Position numbers and translations under genes: made by a program
Assembly: GCF_021442385.1 (NCBI RefSeq)
Contig: NZ_MUZA01000053.1
Location: 1-43,848, forward strand
Length of the DNA: 43,848 nt
Reading direction: 5' to 3'
From: Micromonospora sp. MH99
GTDB taxonomy: Bacteria; Actinomycetota; Actinomycetes; Mycobacteriales; Micromonosporaceae
Notes under the pieces: generated by a model
Told to the model about the DNA's origin: nothing
Seen by the model: the letters and a program-made list of their open reading frames with translations, nothing else
Database searches by the model: none
In this document: one piece after another, positions 1 to 7,808 of the stretch
Layout of the letters: each line of letters starts with the position of its first letter
How positions within the stretch are numbered: position 1 is the first letter of the stretch

Positions 1-2
1 AG

Positions 3-773
3 CCCGCCGGTGTGGCCCGCGCCGCCGTCGTGGTGCCCGCCGCGACGGCGCCGGTCGCCGAACCGACCGACGGGCCCGCGCTGCGCGCGGCCGGTCAGGA
101 CGCCTCCGACGACGACGCCCCGGGTGCCCGTTCCGAGGTACGCCGGCAGTCACGCGAACGACGCCGGCTGCGAGTGGCCGTCCTGGCGCTGGTCAGCGTC
201 GTGCTGCTCGGCGCGGTACCGCTCTTCTTCGGTGTCCGGACGCTGAGCCGGGACCCGGTCTTCGACAACCTGGACCAGCTCGGCGTGCCCGCGTGGGCCG
301 CGACGAAGACTGTCGACGACGTCAGCGGCAGCCGCTGGTGTCTGCTCGACTGCCGGCTGCGCGAGCGCACCGTCACCTCGCAGAAGTCGCCGGAGGAGAC
401 GGCGAAGGTCTACGAGGCCGCGCTGCGCGAGGACGGCTGGCAGCCGTGGAAGGTCAGCCGCTGCCCGGAGCAGGAGACGAAGGGCAGCTACACGTGCTGG
501 CGTCAGGACGAGTTGACCCTCGACCTGTGGGTACGGGCGCCGGCCTGCGTACCGCCACCGGTCGACGGGGAGCCGGCGATCGTGCCGTCCCCGGAGCCGT
601 CGGCCGCTGCGGGAGACTGCGCCGGCTCGTTGGTGTCGGTGAAGGTGCGCAACGCGATCGACGACGAGCGGACCAGGCCGCAGCCCAGCACCGATCCGTC
701 ACTGACCGGAGAGGATCCGTTCCCGACGGTCAGCGGGGATCCGCTGAGCGACGTGACACCCTCACCGTCCTGA
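3..773 (+). CDS. Membrane-anchored hypothetical protein (5' end probably outside window)
   Basis: I do not recognise the family. A GTG at 12 could start it, but the frame stays open to the window edge, so the true start may lie upstream. Counted from 12 it has an acidic, Ala/Pro-rich N-terminus, a basic patch (about residues 43-54), one membrane segment (about 54-74) and a C-terminal part of about 180 residues. That part has several cysteines (RWCLLDC, SRCPEQ, YTCW, PACV, GDCAG) that could form disulfides, and a Pro/Ser/Thr-rich tail. The basic side before the membrane segment suggests a cytoplasmic N-terminus and an extracytoplasmic C-terminus. It lies upstream of the alaS group. Function unknown. 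Confidence 0.6.
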   Translation, partial: PAGVARAAVVVPAATAPVAEPTDGPALRAAGQDASDDDAPGARSEVRRQSRERRRLRVAVLALVSVVLLGAVPLFFGVRTLSRDPVFDNLDQLGVPAWAATKTVDDVSGSRWCLLDCRLRERTVTSQKSPEETAKVYEAALREDGWQPWKVSRCPEQETKGSYTCWRQDELTLDLWVRAPACVPPPVDGEPAIVPSPEPSAAAGDCAGSLVSVKVRNAIDDERTRPQPSTDPSLTGEDPFPTVSGDPLSDVTPSPS

Positions 774-793
774 GCCGCGCTCCATCACGGACG

Positions 794-799
794 GTAGGG
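794..799 (+). promoter_or_regulatory. Possible -10 element upstream of the DUF948 gene
   Basis: TAGGGT lies in the 148-base gap between the first gene and the GTG at 922. It fits the actinobacterial housekeeping -10 pattern TANNNT. I see no convincing -35, so this is a weak call. It would drive the DUF948 - DUF6167 - alaS group. Confidence 0.25.
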
Positions 800-921
800 T
801 CTGGGGCTGGCGGGCCCGCCCGTGCCCGGCGACCGGTGACGGCTCGGTGGGTCCGGTGGGCACCAGGTTGTGCGTTCCGGGGACGTCGGGTCCGGCGGAA
901 ATCTGCTTGAGGAGGAGACGC

Positions 922-1386
922 GTGGGCGACTTTGGAGAGGTCGCGGCGCTGATCGCGGCGTGCGCGTTCGCGGTGCTGGTGCTCATCCTGACGCTGCCGA
1001 TCCTGCGGCTGCGGCACACGGTGGACGCCACCACGCGAATGATCAACGACCTCAACGATCGGACGGCGCCGCTGCTCGGCGACGTGAACACCACGGTGAA
1101 GAACGTCAACGTCGCCCTGGAGCAGGTGCAGACGTCGCTCGACGGCGTGAACCTGCAGCTGGCGAAGGTCGACACGATGACCAGCCACGCCCAGAACGTC
1201 ACCGCCAACGTCGCGAACCTGGCCACCGTGGTCTCCGCCGCGGCCGCGAATCCGCTGGTCAAGGTGGCCGCGTTCGGCTACGGCGTGCGCAAGGCGGCCG
1301 CCGGCCGCCGGCACGCCGAGACCGAGCGTGAGGTGCGCGACACCATCAAGCAGCAGCGGCGGGCCGCCCGGCGCGGCAACCGCTGA
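922..1386 (+). CDS. DUF948-family membrane protein
   Basis: A 154-residue protein. I chose GTG 922 because GGAGGA at 911-916 is well spaced before it; the frame stays open upstream to 847, but nothing there looks like coding sequence. The N-terminus (VGDFGEVAALIAAC) leads into one membrane segment (about residues 5-27). A polar helical stretch follows, with regularly spaced Val/Leu (about 40-105) that looks like coiled coil, and then a very basic C-terminal tail. This matches the DUF948 layout seen in Gram-positive bacteria. The family's role is not established. Its place just before alaS is common in actinobacteria, as I recall. Confidence 0.8.
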   Translation: MGDFGEVAALIAACAFAVLVLILTLPILRLRHTVDATTRMINDLNDRTAPLLGDVNTTVKNVNVALEQVQTSLDGVNLQLAKVDTMTSHAQNVTANVANLATVVSAAAANPLVKVAAFGYGVRKAAAGRRHAETEREVRDTIKQQRRAARRGNR

Positions 1387-1415
1387 CCGGCCGGGCCAGC
1401 AGGAGGTAGCAAGAC

Positions 1416-1721
1416 ATGAGGCGGTTGTTCTGGCTCGGCATCGGCGTGGCCGTCGGCGTGATCGTGGTCCGCAAGGCGACCCGGACCGCGCAGGCGTACA
1501 CCCCGGCCGGCATCGCCAGCACGTTGTCGGAATCCGCTGGCGGCCTGATGGAATCGCTGCGTAGCTTCGTGGAGGACGTCCGGGTCGGGATGGCCGAGCG
1601 CGAGCAGGAGATCCACCAGGCGTTCGCCCAGGGCGAGGCGTTCGACGACCAGTTCGCCGAGCTGCGGGAGTCCCCGCGGATCGGCGATCGAGACATTTTT
1701 CCGGAGGAACACCAGCGATGA
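1416..1721 (+). CDS. Small membrane protein, DUF6167-like
   Basis: A 101-residue protein starting MRRLFWLGIGVAVGVIVVRKA, that is, one N-terminal membrane anchor followed by an amphipathic soluble part and an acidic end. It starts at ATG 1416 with AGGAGG at 1400-1405. Its stop overlaps the alaS start as ATGA (1718-1721), so translation of alaS is probably coupled to it. The family name is from memory of actinobacterial gene order; the function is unknown. With the DUF948 gene it forms a small membrane-protein pair ahead of alaS. Confidence 0.75.
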   Translation: MRRLFWLGIGVAVGVIVVRKATRTAQAYTPAGIASTLSESAGGLMESLRSFVEDVRVGMAEREQEIHQAFAQGEAFDDQFAELRESPRIGDRDIFPEEHQR

Positions 1722-4396
1722 AGACGGCGGAGATCAAGCGGCGGTACCTCGCGCACTTCGAGGCGAACGGCCATGCCGTGGTGCCGTCCGCTCCGCTGCC
1801 CGCCATCAGCGACCCGAACCTGCTGTTCGTCAACGCGGGCATGGTGCAGTTCGTGCCCTACTTCCTGGGCCAGCAGACCCCGCCGTACCGGCGGGCGGTG
1901 AGCGTGCAGAAGTGCATCCGTACCCCGGACATCGACGAGGTCGGCAAGACCAGCCGGCACGGCACGTTCTTCCAGATGAACGGCAACTTCTCCTTCGGTG
2001 ACTACTTCAAGGCCGGCGCGATCCCGCTGGCGTGGGAGCTGTCCACGAAGCCGATCGCCGAGGGTGGTTACGGGCTGGATCCGGAGCGGATCTGGCCGAC
2101 GATCTACCTCGACGACGACGAGGCGTACGAGATCTGGCGCTCGGTGGGTGTGCCGCCCGAGCGGATCGTCCGCCGGGGCAAGGCGGACAACTTCTGGTCG
2201 ATGGGCATTCCCGGGCCGTGCGGTCCGTCGTCGGAGCTGTTCTACGACCGGGGGCCGGAGTACGGCCGTGAGGGCGGCCCGGCGGTCGACGAGGACCGGT
2301 ACATGGAGTACTGGAACCTCGTGTTCATGCAGTTCGAGCGCGGTCCGGGCACCACCAAGGAGGACTACCCGATCCTGGGTGACCTGCCGGCGCAGAACAT
2401 CGACACCGGCATGGGCCTGGAGCGGATGGCGTCGATCCTGCAGGGCGTCGACAACCTCTACGAGATCGACGAGGTCCGGCCGATCCTCGCCCGTGCGGCC
2501 GAGCTGACCGGCAAGCGCTACGGCGCGCACTCCGGGCACGTGGCCAGCGAGTCGCACCCGGACGACGTCCGGCTGCGCGTGGTCGCCGACCACGTACGGA
2601 CCGCGCTGATGCTGATCGGCGACGGCGTGACCCCGAGCAACGAGGGCCGCGGCTACGTGCTGCGCCGGATCATGCGCCGGGCGATCCGGTCGATCCGACT
2701 GCTCGGCTGGCAGGACCGGGCGCTGCCCGAGCTGCTGCCGGTCGCGCGGGACTGCATGGCGCCGTCGTACCCGGAGCTGGCGACCGACTTCGACCGGATC
2801 GCGCAGTACGCGTACGCCGAGGAGGAGGCCTTCCTGTCGACGCTGCGTGCCGGGACGACGATCCTGGACACGGCGATCGCCGAGACCCGCACGGCGGGCG
2901 GCACGGCGCTGTCCGGCGCGAAGGCGTTCCAGCTGCACGACACGTACGGCTTCCCGATCGACCTGACCCTGGAGATCGCGGCCGAGCAGGGCCTCAGTGT
3001 CGACGACGAGGGCTTCCGGCGGCTGATGGCCGACCAGCGGACCCGGGCGAAGGCGGACGCGCAGGCCCGCAAGACGGGGCACACCGACGTGTCGGCGTAC
3101 CGGTCGGTGCTCGACGCCGGTGGCCCGGTGACGTTCACCGGCTACAGCGAGGTGGCCCGCGAGTCGCGGGTGCGGGCGCTGCTGGGCGCCGACGGTCCGC
3201 GCCAGGCGGCGACCGAGGGTGAGACCGTCGAGTTGGTGCTGGACACGACCCCGTTCTACGCCGAGGGCGGCGGCCAGCAGCCCGACCACGGCATCATCAC
3301 CGTCGGCGACGGTCAGGTCGAGGTGCTCGACGTGCAGCAGCCGGTGCCCGGCCTGATCGTGCACCGGGCCCGGGTCATCCGGGGTGAGGTGCACCCGGGC
3401 GACACCGGCTATGCCGAGATCGACACCACCCGTCGGCGGGCGATCTCCCGGTCGCACACGGCCACCCACCTCGTGCACCAGACCATGCGCAACTTCCTCG
3501 GCGAGTCGGCCACCCAGGCGGGTTCGCTGAACGCGCCGGGTCGGCTGCGGTTCGACTTCAACACCCCGACGGGTGTGTCGCCGACAGTTCTGCGGGACGT
3601 GGAGCAGCAGGTCAACGAGGTGCTCCTGGCCGACCTGGAGGTGCACGCCTTCATCACCTCGCTGGACGAGGCGCGGCGGATCGGCGCGATGGCGCTGTTC
3701 GGCGAGAAGTACGGCGAGGAGGTGCGGGTCGTCGAGGTCGGCGACTACGCCCGCGAGCTGTGCGGCGGCACGCACGTGGCCCGCTCGGCCCAGCTCGGCC
3801 TCGTGAAGATCCTCTCCGAGTCGTCGATCGGTTCCGGTGTCCGCCGGGTCGAGGCGCTGGTCGGCATGGACGCCTTCGGGTTCCTGGCCAGGGAGCACCT
3901 GCTGGTCTCCCGGTTGGCGGAGCTGTACCGGGTGCCGAACGACCAGGTCGCGGACCGGGTGGAGCAGACGGTCACCCAGTTGCGGGATGCGGAGAAGGAG
4001 CTGGAGAAGCTGCGCGCCCAGCTGGTGCTGGGCGGGGCGGGGGCGCTCGCCGCGCAGGCCAAGGATGTGCGCGGGGTGGCGTACGTGGGCACCGAGGCGC
4101 CGGAGGGCGCGGCCGGTAACGACGTACGGACCCTGGCGCAGGAGATTCGCGGCAAGATCGATCCGGCGCGGCCGGCGGTGGTCGCGGTGGCGGCCCGCGC
4201 GAACGGCAAGGCGTCGCTGGTGGTGGCGGTCAACGCGGCCGCCCGCAGTCGGGGCCTGGCCGCCTCGGACCTGGTGAAGGCGGCGTTCTCCGGGCGCGGC
4301 GGGGGCAGCCCCGACCTGGCCCAGGGTGGCGGCCTGCCGGCGGCCGAGGCGCCGAACCTGCTGCTCACCGTCGAGAAGGCGATCACCGAGGCGTGA
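1718..4396 (+). CDS. alaS: Alanine--tRNA ligase
   Basis: Charges tRNA-Ala with alanine in the cytoplasm. The 892 residues match the full bacterial length. The N-terminal class II core begins MKTAEIKRRYLAHFEANGHAVV; the start overlaps the previous gene by 4 bases (ATGA). The editing domain carries the zinc and water-coordinating motifs HTATH (around residue 580) and CGGTH (around 680), so deacylation of mischarged Ser/Gly should be intact. The C-terminal DHHA1-type oligomerisation part follows a coiled coil (LRDAEKELEKLRAQL). No damage seen. It is followed by a perfect palindromic hairpin at 4413-4442. Confidence 0.98.
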   Translation: MKTAEIKRRYLAHFEANGHAVVPSAPLPAISDPNLLFVNAGMVQFVPYFLGQQTPPYRRAVSVQKCIRTPDIDEVGKTSRHGTFFQMNGNFSFGDYFKAGAIPLAWELSTKPIAEGGYGLDPERIWPTIYLDDDEAYEIWRSVGVPPERIVRRGKADNFWSMGIPGPCGPSSELFYDRGPEYGREGGPAVDEDRYMEYWNLVFMQFERGPGTTKEDYPILGDLPAQNIDTGMGLERMASILQGVDNLYEIDEVRPILARAAELTGKRYGAHSGHVASESHPDDVRLRVVADHVRTALMLIGDGVTPSNEGRGYVLRRIMRRAIRSIRLLGWQDRALPELLPVARDCMAPSYPELATDFDRIAQYAYAEEEAFLSTLRAGTTILDTAIAETRTAGGTALSGAKAFQLHDTYGFPIDLTLEIAAEQGLSVDDEGFRRLMADQRTRAKADAQARKTGHTDVSAYRSVLDAGGPVTFTGYSEVARESRVRALLGADGPRQAATEGETVELVLDTTPFYAEGGGQQPDHGIITVGDGQVEVLDVQQPVPGLIVHRARVIRGEVHPGDTGYAEIDTTRRRAISRSHTATHLVHQTMRNFLGESATQAGSLNAPGRLRFDFNTPTGVSPTVLRDVEQQVNEVLLADLEVHAFITSLDEARRIGAMALFGEKYGEEVRVVEVGDYARELCGGTHVARSAQLGLVKILSESSIGSGVRRVEALVGMDAFGFLAREHLLVSRLAELYRVPNDQVADRVEQTVTQLRDAEKELEKLRAQLVLGGAGALAAQAKDVRGVAYVGTEAPEGAAGNDVRTLAQEIRGKIDPARPAVVAVAARANGKASLVVAVNAAARSRGLAASDLVKAAFSGRGGGSPDLAQGGGLPAAEAPNLLLTVEKAITEA

Positions 4397-4412
4397 TGGA
4401 CGGCCATCGTCG

Positions 4413-4442
4413 ACCAGGGCGGACCGATCGGTCCGCCCTGGT
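4413..4442 (+). terminator. Perfect palindromic hairpin after alaS
   Basis: CCAGGGCGGACC pairs perfectly with GGTCCGCCCTGG around a central GATC, with one further A-T pair outside. It lies 17 bases after the alaS stop and 28 before ruvX. There is no T-run, which is usual for actinobacterial terminators. It could terminate or attenuate transcription between alaS and ruvX. Confidence 0.6.
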
Positions 4443-4469
4443 TCGTCAACAGGCGAGGGGTGACCGTCG

Positions 4470-4928
4470 GTGAGCGGCTTCACACGGGGCGTTCGCATCG
4501 GCGTGGACGTCGGTCAGGTGCGGGTCGGGGTGTCCCGCTCGGATCCGGACGGGGTGCTGGCGACGCCGCTGGTCACTCTCGCCCGCGATCTCACCGCCGC
4601 TCCGGACGCGGTGCCGAGCGACATTGCCCAGCTCGCGGCGCTGGTGGCCGAACATGAAGCGGTAGGGGTCGTCGTCGGCCTTCCGGTCAATCTGGCCGGC
4701 AGACACGGTCCCGCGGCGGTCGGAGTGAAGGCGTACGCTGACCGACTGGTCGATGTGATAGCGCCCGTACCGGTAACGCTTACCGACGAGAGGATGTCGA
4801 CCGTGGTCGCTTCTCGTAGGCTTGCCGAGCGTGGCGTCCGAGGTAAACGTCAACGTGCGGTTGTCGACCAGGCGGCCGCGGTGGAGATCCTGCAGAGCTG
4901 GCTGGACGCGCAGCGGAGGCGGACGTAA
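4470..4928 (+). CDS. ruvX: Putative pre-16S rRNA nuclease / RuvX (YqgF) resolvase
   Basis: A 152-residue RNase H-fold nuclease of the YqgF/RuvX family, thought to process the 5' end of 16S rRNA and originally named a Holliday junction resolvase. GTG 4470 puts the first catalytic aspartate in GVRIGVDVGQVRVGVS near the N-terminus as expected. VVGLPVNLAGRHG, LTDERMSTV and VDQAAAVEILQSWLD follow, giving the second acidic site, the ER motif and the final Asp. The stop overlaps the mltG ATG as TAATG (1-base overlap), so the two are translationally coupled, an arrangement common in bacteria. Confidence 0.92.
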   Translation: MSGFTRGVRIGVDVGQVRVGVSRSDPDGVLATPLVTLARDLTAAPDAVPSDIAQLAALVAEHEAVGVVVGLPVNLAGRHGPAAVGVKAYADRLVDVIAPVPVTLTDERMSTVVASRRLAERGVRGKRQRAVVDQAAAVEILQSWLDAQRRRT

Positions 4929-6127
4929 TGATCGACGATCTGGATCTTGGGTTTGACGAGCCGGAGCGGGGTGAGAAGGGCCGGCATCGGCGCGGCTTCG
5001 TCCGTAAACGCAACGGCGGCTCCAGCTCCGGGGGGCGCGGCAAGACATTCCTCGCGCTGCTGATGGCCCTGCTCCTGTTGGGCGGCATCGGTGGCGGCGC
5101 GTTCTACGGGTTCGACCGGATCCAGAACTACTTCGTCACACCCGACTACGACGGCGCCGGGTCCGGCGAGATCACCGTCGAGATCAAGAACGGCGCGCTG
5201 ATCGCCGACATGGCCGACGCCCTGGTGGCCGCCGACGTGGTGAAGAGCCAGAAGGCGTTCATCGAGGCCGCCGAGGCCAACTCGCGCAGCAAGAACATCC
5301 AGCCGGGCACGTACAAGCTGCGCAAGCAGATGAGCGCCGCGAGCGCCGTGACGGCGATGCTCGACCTGAAGAACAAGATCGTCAACGGGCTGACCATCCC
5401 CGAGGGTCGGACCAGCATGAACATCTACAAGCTGCTCTCCGACAAGACCGAGATCCCGGTCAAGGAGTTCCAGGCCGCCGCCAAGGACCCGGAGGCGCTC
5501 GGCGTCCCGGACTGGTGGTTCAAGCGCGACGACGGCAAGAAGGTCGTCAAGTCCGTCGAGGGCTTCCTCTACCCGGACACGTACGAGATCCCGCCGAAGG
5601 CCACCGCCGAGAGCATCCTCAAGCTGATGGTGGACAACTTCCTCTCGGTGACCGGCGAGATGAAGTTCGCCGACCAGGTGCAGAAGGATCGCAAGGTCAG
5701 CCCGTACGAGGCGCTGATCGTGGCGTCACTGGCGCAGGCCGAGGCCGGTAACAAGGACGACCTCGGCAAGGTCGCCCGGGTGGCCTACAACCGGGCGTAC
5801 GGCGAGTTCCCGTGCAACTGCCTGGAGATGGACGTCACGGTCAACTACTACCTGGAGTCGATCGGCAAGCCGACGAAGTCGTCCAAGCAGATGACGGCGT
5901 CCGAGTTGGACGACCCGAAGAACCCGTACAACCGCAAGCTGCGCGGCATGATCCCCACCCCGATCAACAACCCGGGCAAGCAGGCCTTGGAAGGGGCGAT
6001 GGACACGCCTGTAGGCAAGTGGCTGTACTTCGTGGCGATCGACAAGCAGGGCCACTCCGCCTTCGCCGAGACGTATCCCGAGCACCAGCGCAACGAGGCC
6101 AAGGCCCGCGAGGCCGGCATCATCTGA
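4928..6127 (+). CDS. mltG: Endolytic murein transglycosylase MltG
   Basis: Membrane-bound lytic transglycosylase that cuts nascent peptidoglycan strands inside the chain. The 399 residues comprise a long basic cytoplasmic N-terminus, one membrane segment (FLALLMALLLLGGIGGGAFYG, about residues 39-59), a LysM-like region and the YceG catalytic domain. The catalytic glutamate is probably E272, in VASLAQAEAG. PTPINNPGKQALEGAM and LYFVAIDKQGHSAFAETYPEH near the C-terminus are family signatures. It overlaps ruvX by one base and ends just before a strong terminator. Confidence 0.95.
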   Translation: MIDDLDLGFDEPERGEKGRHRRGFVRKRNGGSSSGGRGKTFLALLMALLLLGGIGGGAFYGFDRIQNYFVTPDYDGAGSGEITVEIKNGALIADMADALVAADVVKSQKAFIEAAEANSRSKNIQPGTYKLRKQMSAASAVTAMLDLKNKIVNGLTIPEGRTSMNIYKLLSDKTEIPVKEFQAAAKDPEALGVPDWWFKRDDGKKVVKSVEGFLYPDTYEIPPKATAESILKLMVDNFLSVTGEMKFADQVQKDRKVSPYEALIVASLAQAEAGNKDDLGKVARVAYNRAYGEFPCNCLEMDVTVNYYLESIGKPTKSSKQMTASELDDPKNPYNRKLRGMIPTPINNPGKQALEGAMDTPVGKWLYFVAIDKQGHSAFAETYPEHQRNEAKAREAGII

Positions 6128-6141
6128 CGATTTCCCGACCA

Positions 6142-6185
6142 CGAAAAGGCTCCCTTCCCGATGCCGGGAAAGGGAGCCTTTTCGT
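6142..6185. terminator. Strong bidirectional terminator between mltG and the minus-strand gene
   Basis: CGAAAAGGCTCCCTTCCCG pairs with CGGGAAAGGGAGCCTTTTCG with only one bulged base, a stem of about 19 bp with a short loop. The outer A/T stretches give a T-run on either strand. It lies between the convergent ends of mltG (6127) and the gene ending at 6217, so it can serve both. Confidence 0.9.
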
Positions 6186-6216
6186 CGGCCCGGAAACACC
6201 ATTTACGGTGCCGTTG

Positions 6217-6708
6217 TCAGTGGCTGGTGCCGGTCCACGAACCGGTGCGCGGGTTCAGGAACGTCCACACCCCGTTGCTGTTCTGCTTGCGCAGCGCGAA
6301 CGTGCGGTTGTAGCCGTAGTAGAAGTACCCGGTCTGGGTGCTGGTGTCGTAGCCGGTGTTGCGGTTGACCGCGCCGTACGCCTTGCCCCAGGTCTGCGGG
6401 CCGACCGACCCGTCGACGCCGATGTTCATCACGTCCTGCCAGGTCCTGGTCTTGGCGGCGGTGTTGGAGCCGTACTCGCCGTCGATGAAGCTGGTGCCGA
6501 CGGTGCCGCTGAGGTCGTCGGCCCAGATGATGGCCTGCCAGAGCCGCACGATGTTGCCGGCGCGCACGCACGAGCTGGACGCGCACAGCTCGTGATTGTC
6601 CGACCAGCTGCCGGCCGCGCTGTCCGCACGCGCGGGTGCGGCGGCCAGCAACGACATGCTGAAGGCCGCGGCAATCGCGATGAGGACGCGCAGAATCCGT
6701 TTGTTCAT
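6217..6708 (-). CDS. Secreted protein with peptidoglycan-binding-like domain
   Basis: A 163-residue exported protein. The signal peptide is clear: MNKRILRV, a hydrophobic core, then APARA before DSAAG, so cleavage is expected near residue 28. The mature part contains VRLWQAIIWADDL, IDGEYGSNTAAKTRTWQD and IGVDGSVGPQTWGKA, which resembles a PG_binding_1 repeat (xFGxxTxxAVxxFQ...GVxGxVGPxTW). The rest is Tyr/Thr/Asn-rich. CASSSC may form a disulfide. The start has AGGGGGGA just upstream. It stands alone on the minus strand. A cell-wall role is inferred; no catalytic domain is seen. Confidence 0.8.
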   Translation of the reverse strand: MNKRILRVLIAIAAAFSMSLLAAAPARADSAAGSWSDNHELCASSSCVRAGNIVRLWQAIIWADDLSGTVGTSFIDGEYGSNTAAKTRTWQDVMNIGVDGSVGPQTWGKAYGAVNRNTGYDTSTQTGYFYYGYNRTFALRKQNSNGVWTFLNPRTGSWTGTSH

Positions 6709-6744
6709 TGTTCCCCCCTGTTTCCGATCGATCGTCTGCGCCGA

Positions 6745-6774
6745 ATGCTTTCACCGACGTCGATGGAACGTCAA
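6745..6774 (-). promoter_or_regulatory. Candidate promoter for the secreted wall protein
   Basis: On the minus strand TTGACG (6769-6774) is followed after 18 bases by AAGCAT (6745-6750), about 36 bases before the ATG at 6708. The -35 is good and the -10 only fair. Confidence 0.35.
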
Positions 6775-6861
6775 GCGAACATCGTGGGCGCGGTCGGCGG
6801 CGGGTGGTGCGGTGATCGGTGCGGTGGGTAGGGTCGAGGCGACGTGTACGGGGGGCGGGAC

Positions 6862-7710
6862 ATGACGCGGACCGTGGTGGCCCGTCGGGCGGCGGTGCTC
6901 GGCAAGCCCATCGCGCACTCCCTCTCGCCGGTGATCCACACCGCCGGCTACGCCGCCGCCGGGTTGACCGGGTGGTCGTACACCCGCATCGAGTGCGCGG
7001 CCGCGGAGCTGCCGGCCCTGGTCGCCGACCTGGGCCCGGAATGGGCAGGGTTGTCGGTGACCATGCCGGGCAAGGAGGCGGCGCTCGCCGTGGCCGACGC
7101 CGCGTCGCCGGTCGCCGTCGCGGTCGGCGCCGCCAACACGTTGGTACGCCGTCCGGACGGCTCCTGGTACGCGGACAACACCGACGTCGGCGGCATGGTC
7201 GAGGTGCTCACCGAGGCCGGGGTGCTGCCCGGCGCGGCCCTGACCGTCCTCGGCGCGGGGGGTACGGCCCGCGCCGCGCTGGCCGCCGCCGCGCGACTGG
7301 CGTGCTCGTCGGTGACGGTGGTGGCCCGCCGGCCCGAGGCGGTCGACGAGCTGCGCCCGGTGGCCGACGCCCTCGACGTGACGCTGACGGCTGGCGCCTG
7401 GGCCGACGCGCCCCGACACCTGGCCGTCGCCGACGTGGTCGTCTCCACGGTGCCCAAGGGTGTCGCCGACCCGCTCGCGGACGTGGTGACGTGGCGGCCG
7501 GGTGCGGTGTGTTTCGACGCGCTGTACGACCCGTGGCCGACACCGCTGGCCGCGTCGGCCCGTGCGGCGGGGCTGCGTGTGGTGTCCGGACTGGACCTGC
7601 TGCTGGCGCAGGCGGTCGGCCAGTTCGAGCAGTTCACCGGCGTTGCCGCGCCGGTCGGGGCGATGCGGGAGGCGCTGGTGGCGGCCCGCCGGAGCGCCTT
7701 TCTTAGCTGA
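6862..7710 (+). CDS. aroE: Shikimate dehydrogenase
   Basis: Reduces 3-dehydroshikimate to shikimate with NADPH. I start it at ATG 6862 (MTRTVVARRAAVLGKPIAHSLSP, 282 residues) because GGGGGCGGG precedes it; an in-frame GTG at 6844 is the alternative, with TAGGGT at 6829-6834 upstream. The substrate-binding SLSP motif, the catalytic lysine in SVTMPGKEAAL, the NTDVGG aspartate and the nucleotide loop GAGGTARAAL are all present. In related genomes it lies close to aroC, but here a polysaccharide block of about 13.5 kb separates them. Confidence 0.95.
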   Translation: MTRTVVARRAAVLGKPIAHSLSPVIHTAGYAAAGLTGWSYTRIECAAAELPALVADLGPEWAGLSVTMPGKEAALAVADAASPVAVAVGAANTLVRRPDGSWYADNTDVGGMVEVLTEAGVLPGAALTVLGAGGTARAALAAAARLACSSVTVVARRPEAVDELRPVADALDVTLTAGAWADAPRHLAVADVVVSTVPKGVADPLADVVTWRPGAVCFDALYDPWPTPLAASARAAGLRVVSGLDLLLAQAVGQFEQFTGVAAPVGAMREALVAARRSAFLS

Positions 7711-7808
7711 CGGTTAAGACGCGCTTACGGGAAACTGTCCTGCCCACGACATGCCCTGGTCGTCGATACGCTGCTCTCGGTTATCGCAGCAGACACAGGG
7801 AGTTCTCC

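Noticed and set aside
1346..4498. 1050-codon minus-strand open frame opposite alaS
   Set aside because: Antisense shadow of alaS in high-GC DNA; no ribosome binding site, no recognisable domain.
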